64,000 nt of DNA from contig CAVSMR010000015.1 in the NCBI GenBank assembly GCA_963729115.1, positions 81,747-145,746 of the forward strand. Reading direction: 5' to 3'. This DNA comes from Actinophytocola sp963729115 (GTDB lineage Bacteria > Actinomycetota > Actinomycetes > Mycobacteriales > Pseudonocardiaceae). The notes beneath the pieces are model-generated. The model saw only the letters and a program-made list of their open reading frames with translations. It was not told the origin of the DNA and ran no database searches. Made by a program: the position numbers and the translations under genes. Position 1 is the stretch's first letter, and each line of letters begins with the position of its first letter. Below are positions 41,705 through 49,448 of the stretch, piece after piece.

Positions 41705-42931
41705 ATGACCGAGCAGGTCCCCGTCATCCGGCTGGACCCCCTGGGCGCTGATCACCACGGCGAAGCGGCCCGGATGCGCTCCCTCGGTCCGGTCGTGCGG
41801 GTGATCCTGCCGGGAGAGGTGGCGGTGTGGGCGGTGACCGACCACGCGCTGCTCGCCGAGCTCGTCACGGACTCGCGGGTCAGCAAGGACTGGCGGAACT
41901 GGAGCCTGATCCAGGACGGCACCATCACCGACGAGTGGCCGCTGGTCGGCTTGATCAAGGTGACGAACATGGCCACCAGCGACGCGGACGTGCACCTGCG
42001 GCTCCGCAAGCCGGTCACGCGCACCTTCACCCGCGGGCGGGTGGAGACGCTTCGCCCGCGCCTGAACGAGATCGTGTCGACGCTGCTGGACGCGCTGCCC
42101 GGCCACGCCGTGGCCGGGGTGGTGGATCTGCGGCCGCACTTCGCGTACCCGGTGCCGATGCAGATGATCTGCGAGCTCGTCGGCGTCCCGGTGGAGTGGC
42201 GGCCGAAGCTGCGGGAGCTCGTCGACAGCCTCCTGCGCACGAACGTGACGCCCGAGGAGGTCGTCGCCACCCAGCGGGACCGCCACGAGCTGTTGAACCG
42301 GCTCGTGGAGCTGCGCCGCGCCGAACCGGGCCCGGACGTGACGAGCGCGCTGATCGAGCTGGGCGAGTCGGATCCTGAGGCGCTGAGCCAGGAAGAGCTG
42401 ATCGACACCATCTGGCTGCTGGTGACCGCGGGCCACGAGACGACGCTGAGCCTGATCGTCAACGGCGCCCGGGCGTTGCTCACGCACCCGGACCAGCGTT
42501 CGCTCGCGATGTCCGGCGATGCGGAGACCTGGTCGCGCGTGGTCGAGGAGACGCTGCGCTGGGACGCGCCGATCGGCAACTTCCCGGCGCGCTACCCGCT
42601 GGAGGACATCACGATCGCCGGCGTGGACATCCCCCGCGGCGACGCGATCCTCGCGCCCTACAGCGGGGTCGGCCGGGACCCGGGGCAACACGGCCCGGCC
42701 GCGAACCGGTTCGACTTCACCCGGCCGCAGGCCCGACACCTGGCCTTCGGCGGCGGCCCCCACATCTGCTTGGGGGCACACCTCGCGCGGCTGGAGGCAC
42801 AGATCGCGCTGCCGGCGTTGTTCGCCCGCTACCCGGACCTGAGCCTGGCCGTCAACGCCGCCGAACTGCCACCGGTGCCGTCGTTCTTCTCCAACTCGGC
42901 CGCCGCGCTCCCGGTCCGGCTCGGTGCGTAG
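41705..42931 (+). CDS. Cytochrome P450 (CYP154-like)
   Basis: A 408-residue P450 with all canonical elements: the I-helix TAGHETTL, K-helix ExxR in EETLRWDAP and heme loop LAFGGGPHICLGAHLAR. The pattern VTDHALLAELVTDSRVSKDWRNW is typical of CYP154 enzymes, which hydroxylate diverse substrates such as macrolides, flavonoids and steroids. It is the last conservon gene (13 bp after the first P450). Electron partners are not encoded nearby, though the ferredoxin reductase-like protein at 58773 is a possible source. Confidence 0.92.
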   Translation: MTEQVPVIRLDPLGADHHGEAARMRSLGPVVRVILPGEVAVWAVTDHALLAELVTDSRVSKDWRNWSLIQDGTITDEWPLVGLIKVTNMATSDADVHLRLRKPVTRTFTRGRVETLRPRLNEIVSTLLDALPGHAVAGVVDLRPHFAYPVPMQMICELVGVPVEWRPKLRELVDSLLRTNVTPEEVVATQRDRHELLNRLVELRRAEPGPDVTSALIELGESDPEALSQEELIDTIWLLVTAGHETTLSLIVNGARALLTHPDQRSLAMSGDAETWSRVVEETLRWDAPIGNFPARYPLEDITIAGVDIPRGDAILAPYSGVGRDPGQHGPAANRFDFTRPQARHLAFGGGPHICLGAHLARLEAQIALPALFARYPDLSLAVNAAELPPVPSFFSNSAAALPVRLGA

Positions 42932-42957
42932 CCGGCCCGGCCGGGTCCTTTCCATCC

Positions 42958-43602
42958 TCAGGCCGGCTCGGGCATCCGGTCGATGCGCGGCAGCCCGTGG
43001 CTCGCGAGTGCCTCGGCCGGTACCTGCACCCAGCCCCGGTAGGGCCGGCCGCCGATGTCGAGGTCGATGATCGGCTCGAAGCTGCGGCCGTCGATCCCCG
43101 CGTAGCCGTGCCGGACGACCGAGCGGTGGAAGTCGTCGGAGACCGCGAGCACGAGCGGCGCCAGGGACTGGCGCAGCCGGTGCTTGAGCTCCGGCGCGTT
43201 GATCAGGCGGAACGTGATGTCGACGTCCTCGCCGAAGATCCCGTTCTCGTCGAAGAGAACCTCTCCGGAGTGGATCGCGACGCGCAGGCGGAACCCCCGG
43301 TCGGGGTGGGCCAGCGCGTGCTCGTCGAGCAGGTCGTTGAGGATCGGTATGAAGGTGTGCAGGAGGAGGGGTCTGGGCAGCCGGTCGACCGGCCGCAGGA
43401 GCGTGACCCCGCCGTCCCCGCGGTCGTAGAACGGCTCGCGGAGGTCTTCGGTGATTCCGCAGTCGAGCAGCGCGGCCTCGAGAACCTGGTACATGTCCCG
43501 ACGCAGGGCCGCTCTCGCCATGTTTGTCCGGTTGGTGGACGCTTCTACATCCCAAGCCAGTACAGTCCGCTGACGTGGCTGGATCGACGATACTTCGTTC
43601 AT
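42958..43602 (-). CDS. Class III nucleotidyl cyclase-like protein
   Basis: A 214-residue stand-alone protein with a cyclase homology fold. The first metal Asp lies in VLAWDVEAST, the second in YDRGDGGVTLL, followed by the LRVAIHSGEVLFDENGIFGEDV block. The usual V-N-x-x-x-R-L becomes VDITFRL: the transition-state Asn is Asp, the Arg is kept. There is no sensor, HAMP or membrane domain. It could be an unusual cyclase or a nucleotide-binding relative. It is divergent from an HTH protein, and both promoters share the AACTGAAGT-N3-GCTGAAG motif. SD-like GGAG lies just before the ATG. Confidence 0.65.
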   Translation of the reverse strand: MNEVSSIQPRQRTVLAWDVEASTNRTNMARAALRRDMYQVLEAALLDCGITEDLREPFYDRGDGGVTLLRPVDRLPRPLLLHTFIPILNDLLDEHALAHPDRGFRLRVAIHSGEVLFDENGIFGEDVDITFRLINAPELKHRLRQSLAPLVLAVSDDFHRSVVRHGYAGIDGRSFEPIIDLDIGGRPYRGWVQVPAEALASHGLPRIDRMPEPA

Positions 43603-43616
43603 GACGACTCCAGTCC

Positions 43617-43655
43617 TTCGTCAACTTCAGCTATACTTCAGTTGAAGTTGACGAA
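43617..43655. promoter_or_regulatory. 13-bp perfect inverted repeat upstream of the cyclase-like gene
   Basis: TTCGTCAACTTCA (43617-43629) and its exact complement TGAAGTTGACGAA (43643-43655), separated by 13 nt, which include the inner palindrome CTTCA-GT-TGAAG. It lies 14 bp before the cyclase-like ATG. It could be an operator with several half-sites or a leader hairpin. Confidence 0.65.
43625..43643 (-). promoter_or_regulatory. Shared motif copy 1, AACTGAAGT-N3-GCTGAAG
   Basis: Read on the minus strand toward the cyclase-like gene, it ends 22 nt before the start codon. All 16 fixed bases recur in copy 2 on the other strand (43841-43859). The copies face opposite ways, each toward its own gene. 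Confidence 0.6.
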
Positions 43656-43840
43656 ATTCCGAGGACTTCAGAGTAAGTGCGGCGAGTCGTCTGGACAAGG
43701 ACCCAAAGGATGCTTGTGCCGCAAACGGAACGAAGGTAGGTCGCGCCGTGCCGGAGGCTGATGTATCAGTCGGGGCTCTTCCAGCGACTCTTGCTGGTAG
43801 TGAGACCTGAGGTGGGTAGGATCCAGGCTCTTGGCAGCTG

Positions 43841-43859
43841 AACTGAAGTTCTGCTGAAG
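43841..43859 (+). promoter_or_regulatory. Shared motif copy 2, AACTGAAGT-N3-GCTGAAG
   Basis: Read on the plus strand toward the HTH gene; its last bases (GAAGG) also serve as the probable ribosome binding site. It overlaps an imperfect 22-bp palindrome (43835-43856) with core GAACT-GA-AGTTC. This suggests one regulator, possibly the HTH protein itself, controls both genes. Confidence 0.6.
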
Positions 43860-43865
43860 GACGTG

Positions 43866-44984
43866 ATGGTGGTGGCCGCAGCTGAAGATCCGTCCCATCG
43901 CCTCGCGCGACGGCTACGGGCGTTGCGGGATGCGGGGCTGGCCGGAAAGCGAATCACCCAGAGTGACCTGGCCGAGGCGCTGGGCGTGAGTTCGCCGTCG
44001 ATCTCGTCCTGGGAGAACAAGAAGGCCCCCGTTGTGCCTCCCGGTGATCGTCTTGAGGCATACGCTAGGTTCTTCGCCACCGAGAAGACCGTTGCGAAAC
44101 GACCATTTTGCCTGGTCGGTCAGCTGACTGAGGAAGAGCAGCGCCGCCACGACGACCTGCTCCGGGAGCTCACCGGCCTCCGGGACGGGGCGGAGGGCCA
44201 CAAGCCCCCCTCCACCATCGGCGAGGACCCCTACGCCGGCAACTACTGGCGATTCCCGCCGGAGCAGGACATCACGATCGTCTCCTCGGCATTGCCGCTG
44301 AAGTATCGCGCGACGATGCCGTACACCGATCCAGACGCACCTGACTATGTGGACCTGTACCGATTCGCGGACCTGGATGCTCTTCTCGAGCTCTACGGGC
44401 ACATCCGTGCGGCGAACCCGTTGAACCACGTGCACGTCCGTACCCCGCAGGAGGTCCGGGCGGATGACTACACAAGCCACCTGGTGCTGCTTGGCGGCGT
44501 CGACTGGAACTCGATCACCCGGGAGCTCTTGCACCGCCTCGACCTGCCGGTGCGCCAGTTCGTGCGGTCGAGCGAGGAAGTCGTGAAGGGTGGCCGCCTC
44601 GTGGAGCGCGACGTGCCGAGCGGCTTCGAGGTCGACGAGGGCGACGAGAAGAAGAGGTTCTCGCCCAGAGTGCGCATCCTCGATGGCAAGGAAACGCTCC
44701 TCGAGGACATCGCGCACTTCTACCGAGCGCCCAGCCCGTTGAACGACAAGCGCACGGTCACCATCTGCAACGGCAACTACCAGCGCGGCACGCTGGGCGC
44801 GGTCCGGGCACTCACGGATGCGCGATTTCGGGATCGCAACGGCGACTACCTGCGATCCCGCTTCCCGCCGGACACCTCGTTCAGCATCCTGAGCCGGGTC
44901 AAGGTGGTCCTCGGTGAGGTCGTCACGCCGGACTGGACGAGTTCGGACGACCTGCTGCACGAATGGCCGGTGCAAGCACCGTGA
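43866..44984 (+). CDS. HTH (XRE) protein with large C-terminal putative sensor domain
   Basis: A 372-residue protein. Residues about 8-75 form an XRE-type HTH (RLARRLRALRDAGLAGKRITQSDLAEALGVSSPSISSWENKK). The remaining 270 residues, from DPYAGNYWRFPPEQDITIVSS, have an alpha/beta Rossmann-like pattern (SHLVLLGGVDWNSITRELL; TVTICNGNYQRGTLGAVRALTD) that I cannot place in a named family. A nucleotide or sugar-nucleotide ligand is conceivable given the cyclase-like neighbour; this is inference. ATG 43866 is used; GTG codons at 43863 and 43869 are alternatives. It overlaps the glycosyltransferase gene by 4 bp. Confidence 0.75.
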   Translation: MVVAAAEDPSHRLARRLRALRDAGLAGKRITQSDLAEALGVSSPSISSWENKKAPVVPPGDRLEAYARFFATEKTVAKRPFCLVGQLTEEEQRRHDDLLRELTGLRDGAEGHKPPSTIGEDPYAGNYWRFPPEQDITIVSSALPLKYRATMPYTDPDAPDYVDLYRFADLDALLELYGHIRAANPLNHVHVRTPQEVRADDYTSHLVLLGGVDWNSITRELLHRLDLPVRQFVRSSEEVVKGGRLVERDVPSGFEVDEGDEKKRFSPRVRILDGKETLLEDIAHFYRAPSPLNDKRTVTICNGNYQRGTLGAVRALTDARFRDRNGDYLRSRFPPDTSFSILSRVKVVLGEVVTPDWTSSDDLLHEWPVQAP

Positions 44985-46213
44985 CCGAGTTCCTGAACCA
45001 GTGGCGCTCCGGGCGCCACCACGGTTCCCACCGCCATCTGCTCGCCACGCCGAGCACGCCGTACCCGATGGACGTGGACGCGATCATCGTGCCCACCGGG
45101 CGCCACCCGGCGGCCATGCGAACGGCCATGGAGTTGGCGGGCAAGCTCGACTGCACGCTCGTCGCGTTGTGCAGCAAGTGGTCCTCCGCCGAGGCGGTCG
45201 CCTACCTGCCCGAGGCGAAGGGCGTCAGGCTGATGGCCATCGACGCGGGCGACCTGCCGCCCGGCGTCCTGCCGGAGTTCCGGACATGCGGCCTGCTTGC
45301 GGGAACTCGGTTGGAGCGCCGAACGGACACGAGCGCCAAGCGCAACCTCGGTTTGCTGCTGGCGCGGCTCATCGGCTGGAACAAGGTCGTGTTCATCGAC
45401 GACGACATCACCGTCCCCGAGCCGCTGGACCTGCGCGACGCGGCCGGCCTCACGAGCTACTACGCCGGCGTCGGCCTGAAGATCGACGGCATGCCCGACA
45501 ACTCCGTGGTGTGTCACGCCTATCGCGAGGCCGGCGGGCCGCAGGACATGTTCATCGGCGGCGGTGCGCTGGCGGTAGCGGTGGACTCGACGACGTCGTT
45601 CTTTCCCAACATCTACAACGAAGACTGGTTCTTCCTGCTCGACGACGACGGCCTGCAGGCCACGGCGCTGACCGGCCGAGCCGTGCAGAAGACCTACGAC
45701 CCGTTCGCGAGCGAGGACCGGGCGCGGCACGAGGAGTTCGGCGACACCCTCGCCGAAGGCCTGTTCTGGTTGCTGGACCAAGGCCATGTCACTCCAGAAC
45801 GCCGACCGTGCCTTCTGGGAGGGCTACCTCTCCGTTCGCCGCCGGCTTCATCGACGAGACGACCGCGATGGTCAACCGGGCGATCGAGGATCCCGGCGCA
45901 GCGGTCGCAGATGCTCGCGTCGCTGCAGGCCGCGCACGGACGCAGCCAGCACCTCACGGCGGACTGGTGCGTGCGCTACGTCGACGCGTGGCGCGAGGAC
46001 CGGTTCACCTGGCGGCGCCACATGCAGGAGACGTACCGCAACCACGTGGTGAAGAAGCGGAAGGCGCACCGCGACCGGCGATCTGTGGCAGGCGTACGCG
46101 GCATGCTGCGCTCACTCGGCCTGCGCGACTTCCACCTGTCCCTGCCCGAGGAGCGGCTTCACCATGATGCGGCAGATCTCCGCGTGCCGTGGACCGCGGC
46201 CGTCGGTCAGTGA
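44981..46213 (+). CDS. Glycosyltransferase-like protein with a locally shifted frame
   Basis: A 410-residue protein starting with GTG in a GTGA overlap with the HTH gene. A nucleotide-sugar transferase fold is suggested by VDAIIVPTGRHPAAMRTAMELAGKL, then the acidic DxD-like VVFIDDDITV and MFIGGGALAV and NEDWFFLLDDDGL. Between about 45780 and 45897 the open frame gives an atypical Arg/Pro-rich stretch, while the two other frames in turn give SLQNADRAFWEGYLSVRRR and FIDETTAMVNRAIEDPGA, which fit the family. The original frame resumes at QRSQMLASLQAAHG. Three +1 shifts within 115 bp restore the frame. Either the protein is damaged or the assembly is wrong here. Acceptor unknown. Confidence 0.7.
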   Translation: MTEFLNQWRSGRHHGSHRHLLATPSTPYPMDVDAIIVPTGRHPAAMRTAMELAGKLDCTLVALCSKWSSAEAVAYLPEAKGVRLMAIDAGDLPPGVLPEFRTCGLLAGTRLERRTDTSAKRNLGLLLARLIGWNKVVFIDDDITVPEPLDLRDAAGLTSYYAGVGLKIDGMPDNSVVCHAYREAGGPQDMFIGGGALAVAVDSTTSFFPNIYNEDWFFLLDDDGLQATALTGRAVQKTYDPFASEDRARHEEFGDTLAEGLFWLLDQGHVTPERRPCLLGGLPLRSPPASSTRRPRWSTGRSRIPAQRSQMLASLQAAHGRSQHLTADWCVRYVDAWREDRFTWRRHMQETYRNHVVKKRKAHRDRRSVAGVRGMLRSLGLRDFHLSLPEERLHHDAADLRVPWTAAVGQ

Positions 46214-46636
46214 GTAGCACTTGACGGTCGGGTGCGGCCATTCGCGGTAGCCGAGCCGGGTGTAGAGCCGCGCGGCGCGCCCGTTGGTGACCTCGACCGC
46301 CAGCGCCACCTGCTCGAAGCCCAGCTTGTGCAGCCGCCGCTCCGCCGCCGTGATCAGCTTCGTGCCGGTGCCGCCACCGCGGTGGTCCCGGTGGATCTGC
46401 AGGTGGTTGAGGATCGGCGTGCCTGGCAGGTGCTCGCGCAGCTCGGCCTCCTCGGCGTCCTCGAGCCAGAGGTAGATGATGCCGATCGGGCTAGCGCCGC
46501 GCCACGCGACCAGCAGCATGCCGAGTCCGGCGGCCTGGCGGGAAATGCGGTCGTCGAAGAACCGCCGCTGGCCGAGTTCCTGGATGAGGACGTCGACGTC
46601 CGTGGGGCGGGCTCGTCGAATGTGCAGGTTGCCCAT
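46112..46636 (-). CDS. GNAT family N-acetyltransferase
   Basis: A 174-residue protein starting MGNLHIRRARPTDVDVLIQELGQRRFFDDR. The acetyl-CoA loop is LQIHRDHRGGGTGTKLITAAERRL (Q/R-x-x-G-x-G/T form), followed by VALAVEVTNGRAARLYTRLGYREWPH, all standard for GNAT enzymes. It converges on the glycosyltransferase and overlaps its 3' end by about 100 bp, an unusually long overlap that implies the C-terminus of one of the two is not conserved. Substrate unknown. Confidence 0.85.
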   Translation of the reverse strand: MGNLHIRRARPTDVDVLIQELGQRRFFDDRISRQAAGLGMLLVAWRGASPIGIIYLWLEDAEEAELREHLPGTPILNHLQIHRDHRGGGTGTKLITAAERRLHKLGFEQVALAVEVTNGRAARLYTRLGYREWPHPTVKCYSLTDGRGPRHAEICRIMVKPLLGQGQVEVAQAE

Positions 46637-46835
46637 GGTTCGACCTTCACAGTAGCCGAACGCGTGGCCCGGGAAGGCCAAGCCGGGTAGAAGGGAGCTG
46701 TCGAGTCCGGCGACCATCGTGCGGATCCGCGACGGCCACACGCTGACCACCGACACCGCCGGGCCCACGAGCTCGCCGCCAACCCCGCCGACCGCCGGTT
46801 CCTCGCGGGCCGGCTCCGTACCCTGGAGAATCATC

Positions 46836-47681
46836 ATGAGACTCACCGTGCTGGACAACGGATACCGCCGCCGCGTGCGGGTCTTCCTCGGCGCCGTCCG
46901 GCGAATGTCCGGTGTGGACATGCCGGACGTGGTGCGGGTCCTGTTGTACCGCCCCGAGTTCCTCGGCCGGTCGTTGGTGGAGCTGACCGCGCACGCCATG
47001 CGCGGCCCCTCGTACTGGACCGCCGCCGAGCGCGAGTACCTCGCGGCGAGCACGGCGCGGGTGTTCCGGTTGCCGTTCTGCATCGAGGCCCACACCGAGC
47101 TGACCCGCATCTCCTCGGCCGGCGCGCTCGACGCCACCGACCCCGCCACGGCCAGGCCCGAGCTCGTGGCCGTGCGGGACTTCCTGGAAACCGTGTCGCG
47201 CACCCCGGACGAGCTCGGCCCGGTCCCGGACCTGCCCGCGCCAGCGCTGCGCGAGGCGCTGGAGGTCAACCTCGTGTGGAACGTGGTGAACCGGCTGGGC
47301 CTCGCGTTCGGGTTCGAGCTGCGCGACGGGCAGCTGGCGACGGGGACCAAGGCGCTGCACCGCAGCGGCTACCGCCTGCCCGGCTTCCTCGTCGGCGGCC
47401 GCGGCCGGGGCGACCTGGTCGAGAACCTGCGGCGCACCGTCTTCGCCGGGCCCGGTACGACCACGCCCGCCGACCGCGTGGCAGCGGGCGACGGCGGGGC
47501 ACTGGTCGAGCCGTGGCACGCCTACGCGGCCACCGTCCGGGACGCGCCCGAACGGATCACCGGTGACGACATCGCCGCGTTGCGGGCCGGCCACACCGAG
47601 GACGAGATCTTCGAGATCACCGCGGCCGCCGCGGTCGGCGCTTCCTTGCGCAGCCTCGAGTCCGGCGTGCGCGCGGTGTAG
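46836..47681 (+). CDS. AhpD/carboxymuconolactone decarboxylase-like protein
   Basis: A 281-residue all-helical protein. The core PSYWTAAEREYLAASTARVFRLPFCIEAHTEL resembles the AhpD-like peroxidase signature, but only one Cys of the C-x-x-C pair is present (FCIEAH). The C-terminal half (ITGDDIAALRAGHTEDEIFEITAAAAVGASLRSLE) resembles the second AhpD-like repeat. Redox activity is therefore uncertain. The ATG at 46836 has GGAGA 7 nt upstream; an in-frame start at 46719 would add non-conserved residues. Confidence 0.75.
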   Translation: MRLTVLDNGYRRRVRVFLGAVRRMSGVDMPDVVRVLLYRPEFLGRSLVELTAHAMRGPSYWTAAEREYLAASTARVFRLPFCIEAHTELTRISSAGALDATDPATARPELVAVRDFLETVSRTPDELGPVPDLPAPALREALEVNLVWNVVNRLGLAFGFELRDGQLATGTKALHRSGYRLPGFLVGGRGRGDLVENLRRTVFAGPGTTTPADRVAAGDGGALVEPWHAYAATVRDAPERITGDDIAALRAGHTEDEIFEITAAAAVGASLRSLESGVRAV

Positions 47682-47696
47682 CGGTACTGGTTCCCG

Positions 47697-47980
47697 TCAG
47701 GCCGGCGCCGGCAGCAGCTGCATCTGCTCGTCGGCGTCCGCGGGCGGCGTCAGCTCCGGGCCGAAGAAACCCGGCCGCCGCACGGCGTTGCGCCGGGCCA
47801 GGCGAAGGAGCCCGGGATGAGCTCGGCGTCGAGCGTCGTGAGGGTCTCGGCACGCGCCTCGCGCCACGTCGCCACCGGGTCGCCGGTGGCCAGGGCACTC
47901 GGGTGCGGCGCGCCCGGCGCCCCGGTTTGGTGAACCTCACGAACCGAGGACGGGCGCAACGGTATCGACTCGACACTCAT
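47697..47980 (-). pseudogene. Small unidentified gene interrupted by a single-base frameshift
   Basis: Minus-strand ATG at 47980 starts MSVESIPLRPSSVREVHQTG and continues to about TLDAELIP. From there another frame gives GLLRLARRNAVRRPGFFG and ends EQMQLLPAPA with a stop at 47697, a convincing continuation rich in conserved-looking residues. Joined, the product would have about 94 residues. I do not recognise the family. It is divergent from the M4 protease gene. Either a pseudogene or an indel error. Confidence 0.45.
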
Positions 47981-48078
47981 CGGGGGATTTCTCGGCGAAA
48001 CCTCTAACGAATTCCACCCTGCGACGACAGTCCTCAGTACGAGGGTCGGGGAAGGCGCCTAGTGAGGTGGAAATTTCG

Positions 48079-49149
48079 ATGATCGATCGACACGTCTGCC
48101 ACATCCTGCCGCAGGTGGTCCTGCTCGAGGCCGCGGACCGGAACGAGGATCTTCGCGAAGCCGCGACGAACACCCTCGCCGCGTCGGCCTCGATGCGCAC
48201 CCAGCGCGTCGCGTTGACGGACATGGTGCGGTTGCTGGGAACGCAGGCCGCGCGGATCGGCGAGCTCACCCCCGCCGGAGGGCTCAACACCGTCTACGAC
48301 GTGCAGCACGGCAGCTGGGAGGACCTGCCCGGCGTGCGCGCGCGTGGCGCCGATGACCCGCCCGGCGAGGACGCCGCGGTCAACGAGGCATTCGACAACG
48401 CCGCCAGGACGCGCGAGTTCTACGCGGAGATCCTCAAGCGGAACAGCATCGACGACGCGGGCCTCGAGCTCGTTTCGTCCGTGCATTTCGACAACGACTT
48501 CGACAACGCGTTCTGGAACGGCGCGCAGATGGTCTACGGCGACGGCAGCGGCACCTTCCTTGCCAAGGGCAGCCTGACCCGCGACCTGTGCGTCGTCGCG
48601 CACGAGCTGACGCACGGCGTCGTGCAGTTCACCGCGGGTCTGCGCTACAGCAAGCAGTCCGGCGCGCTGAACGAGTCGTTCGCCGACGCGCTCGGCTCCA
48701 CCGTGAAGCAGTGGGCCGAGAACGAGTCGGCCGCCGCGGCCGACTGGCTCGTCGGCGAGGGCATCCTGGGCAGCGAGATGAAGGGCGTGGCGCTGCGGTC
48801 GATGAAGGACCCGGGCACCGCGTTCGAGGGCGACCGCCAGCCGGGGCACATGCGCGACTACGTCGACCTGCCCGACGACAACAACCCGCGCAACGACCAC
48901 GGCGGCGTCCACATCAACTCGGGCATCCCGAACAAGGCGTTCTACCTCGCCGCCACCCGGCTGGGCGACTACACCTGGCAGATGGCGGGCCCGATCTGGT
49001 ACGACGCGCTGTTGAACACGCTGCGGCCGAACTCGCAGTTCAAGGACGCCGCCGCGGCGACCATCGCCTCCGCCGTGAAGCTGTACGGTGTCGGTCAGGA
49101 AGCCGAAAAGGCGGTGCGTGCCGCCTGGGAGGAGGTCGGGGTGCTCTGA
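48079..49149 (+). CDS. M4 (thermolysin/protealysin-like) metalloprotease
   Basis: A 356-residue protein without a signal peptide. The short N-terminal propeptide MIDRHVCHILPQVVL is the protealysin-type precursor motif. Catalytic residues are complete: HELTH (H175, E176, H179), NESFADALGS (third ligand E199) and the proton-donor His in DHGGVHINSG (H278). The ATG at 48079 has GAGGTGG 8 nt before it. The emfourin gene overlaps its stop, so protease and inhibitor are made together, as in Serratia protealysin operons. It may be exported by a non-classical route or act inside the cell. Confidence 0.92.
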   Translation: MIDRHVCHILPQVVLLEAADRNEDLREAATNTLAASASMRTQRVALTDMVRLLGTQAARIGELTPAGGLNTVYDVQHGSWEDLPGVRARGADDPPGEDAAVNEAFDNAARTREFYAEILKRNSIDDAGLELVSSVHFDNDFDNAFWNGAQMVYGDGSGTFLAKGSLTRDLCVVAHELTHGVVQFTAGLRYSKQSGALNESFADALGSTVKQWAENESAAAADWLVGEGILGSEMKGVALRSMKDPGTAFEGDRQPGHMRDYVDLPDDNNPRNDHGGVHINSGIPNKAFYLAATRLGDYTWQMAGPIWYDALLNTLRPNSQFKDAAAATIASAVKLYGVGQEAEKAVRAAWEEVGVL

Positions 49150-49448
49150 GGATCTCCGTCGTCTCGGGCGGTGGGTTCGCCGGCCTGGTGAAGACCACGG
49201 AGGCCGACGCGGGTGAGCTCGCGCCGGCCGACGCGGAACGGCTGCGCACGCTGGTCGCGCAGGCCGGGCTGTTCGACCTCACGTCCGCCGACGGCGGCAC
49301 GGCACTCCCCGATGTCCAGAGCTACGAGATCACCGTCGAGGACGGCGGCCGGCACAACACCGTCGTCCTCGGCGAGCGGGAGCTGACCGCGCAGGTCCGG
49401 GCGCTGCTCGACTGGCTGCGATCGGTCGCCGGCGGCTCGGTCAGGTAG
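49146..49448 (+). CDS. Emfourin-type inhibitor of M4 proteases
   Basis: A 100-residue protein reading RISVVSGGGFAGLVKTTEAD, then LVAQAGLFDL and VQSYEITVEDGGRHNTVVLGE, the emfourin pattern. Emfourin binds protealysin-like M4 enzymes. No ATG, GTG or TTG start fits: the family start coincides with CTG at 49146, which overlaps the protease stop (CTGA) and has GGGAGGAGG 10 nt upstream. A CTG start with translational coupling is therefore likely. The tail overlaps the next convergent gene by 8 bp. Confidence 0.82.
   Translation: MRISVVSGGGFAGLVKTTEADAGELAPADAERLRTLVAQAGLFDLTSADGGTALPDVQSYEITVEDGGRHNTVVLGERELTAQVRALLDWLRSVAGGSVR

Noticed and set aside
42958..43602. Cyclase-like gene considered as a canonical Pycsar defence cyclase
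   Set aside because: The typical membrane or TIR effector partner is missing and the catalytic Asn is changed, so only a cyclase-like label is justified.
43668..43898. A 76-codon minus-strand frame in the cyclase/HTH intergenic region
   Set aside because: It overlaps the promoter motif and the HTH start, and its His/Pro-rich product has no conserved look.
45786..46052. Open frame starting MSLQNADRAFW considered as a separate small gene
   Set aside because: Only its first 20 residues look real and they complete the glycosyltransferase; afterwards it becomes Arg-rich noise.
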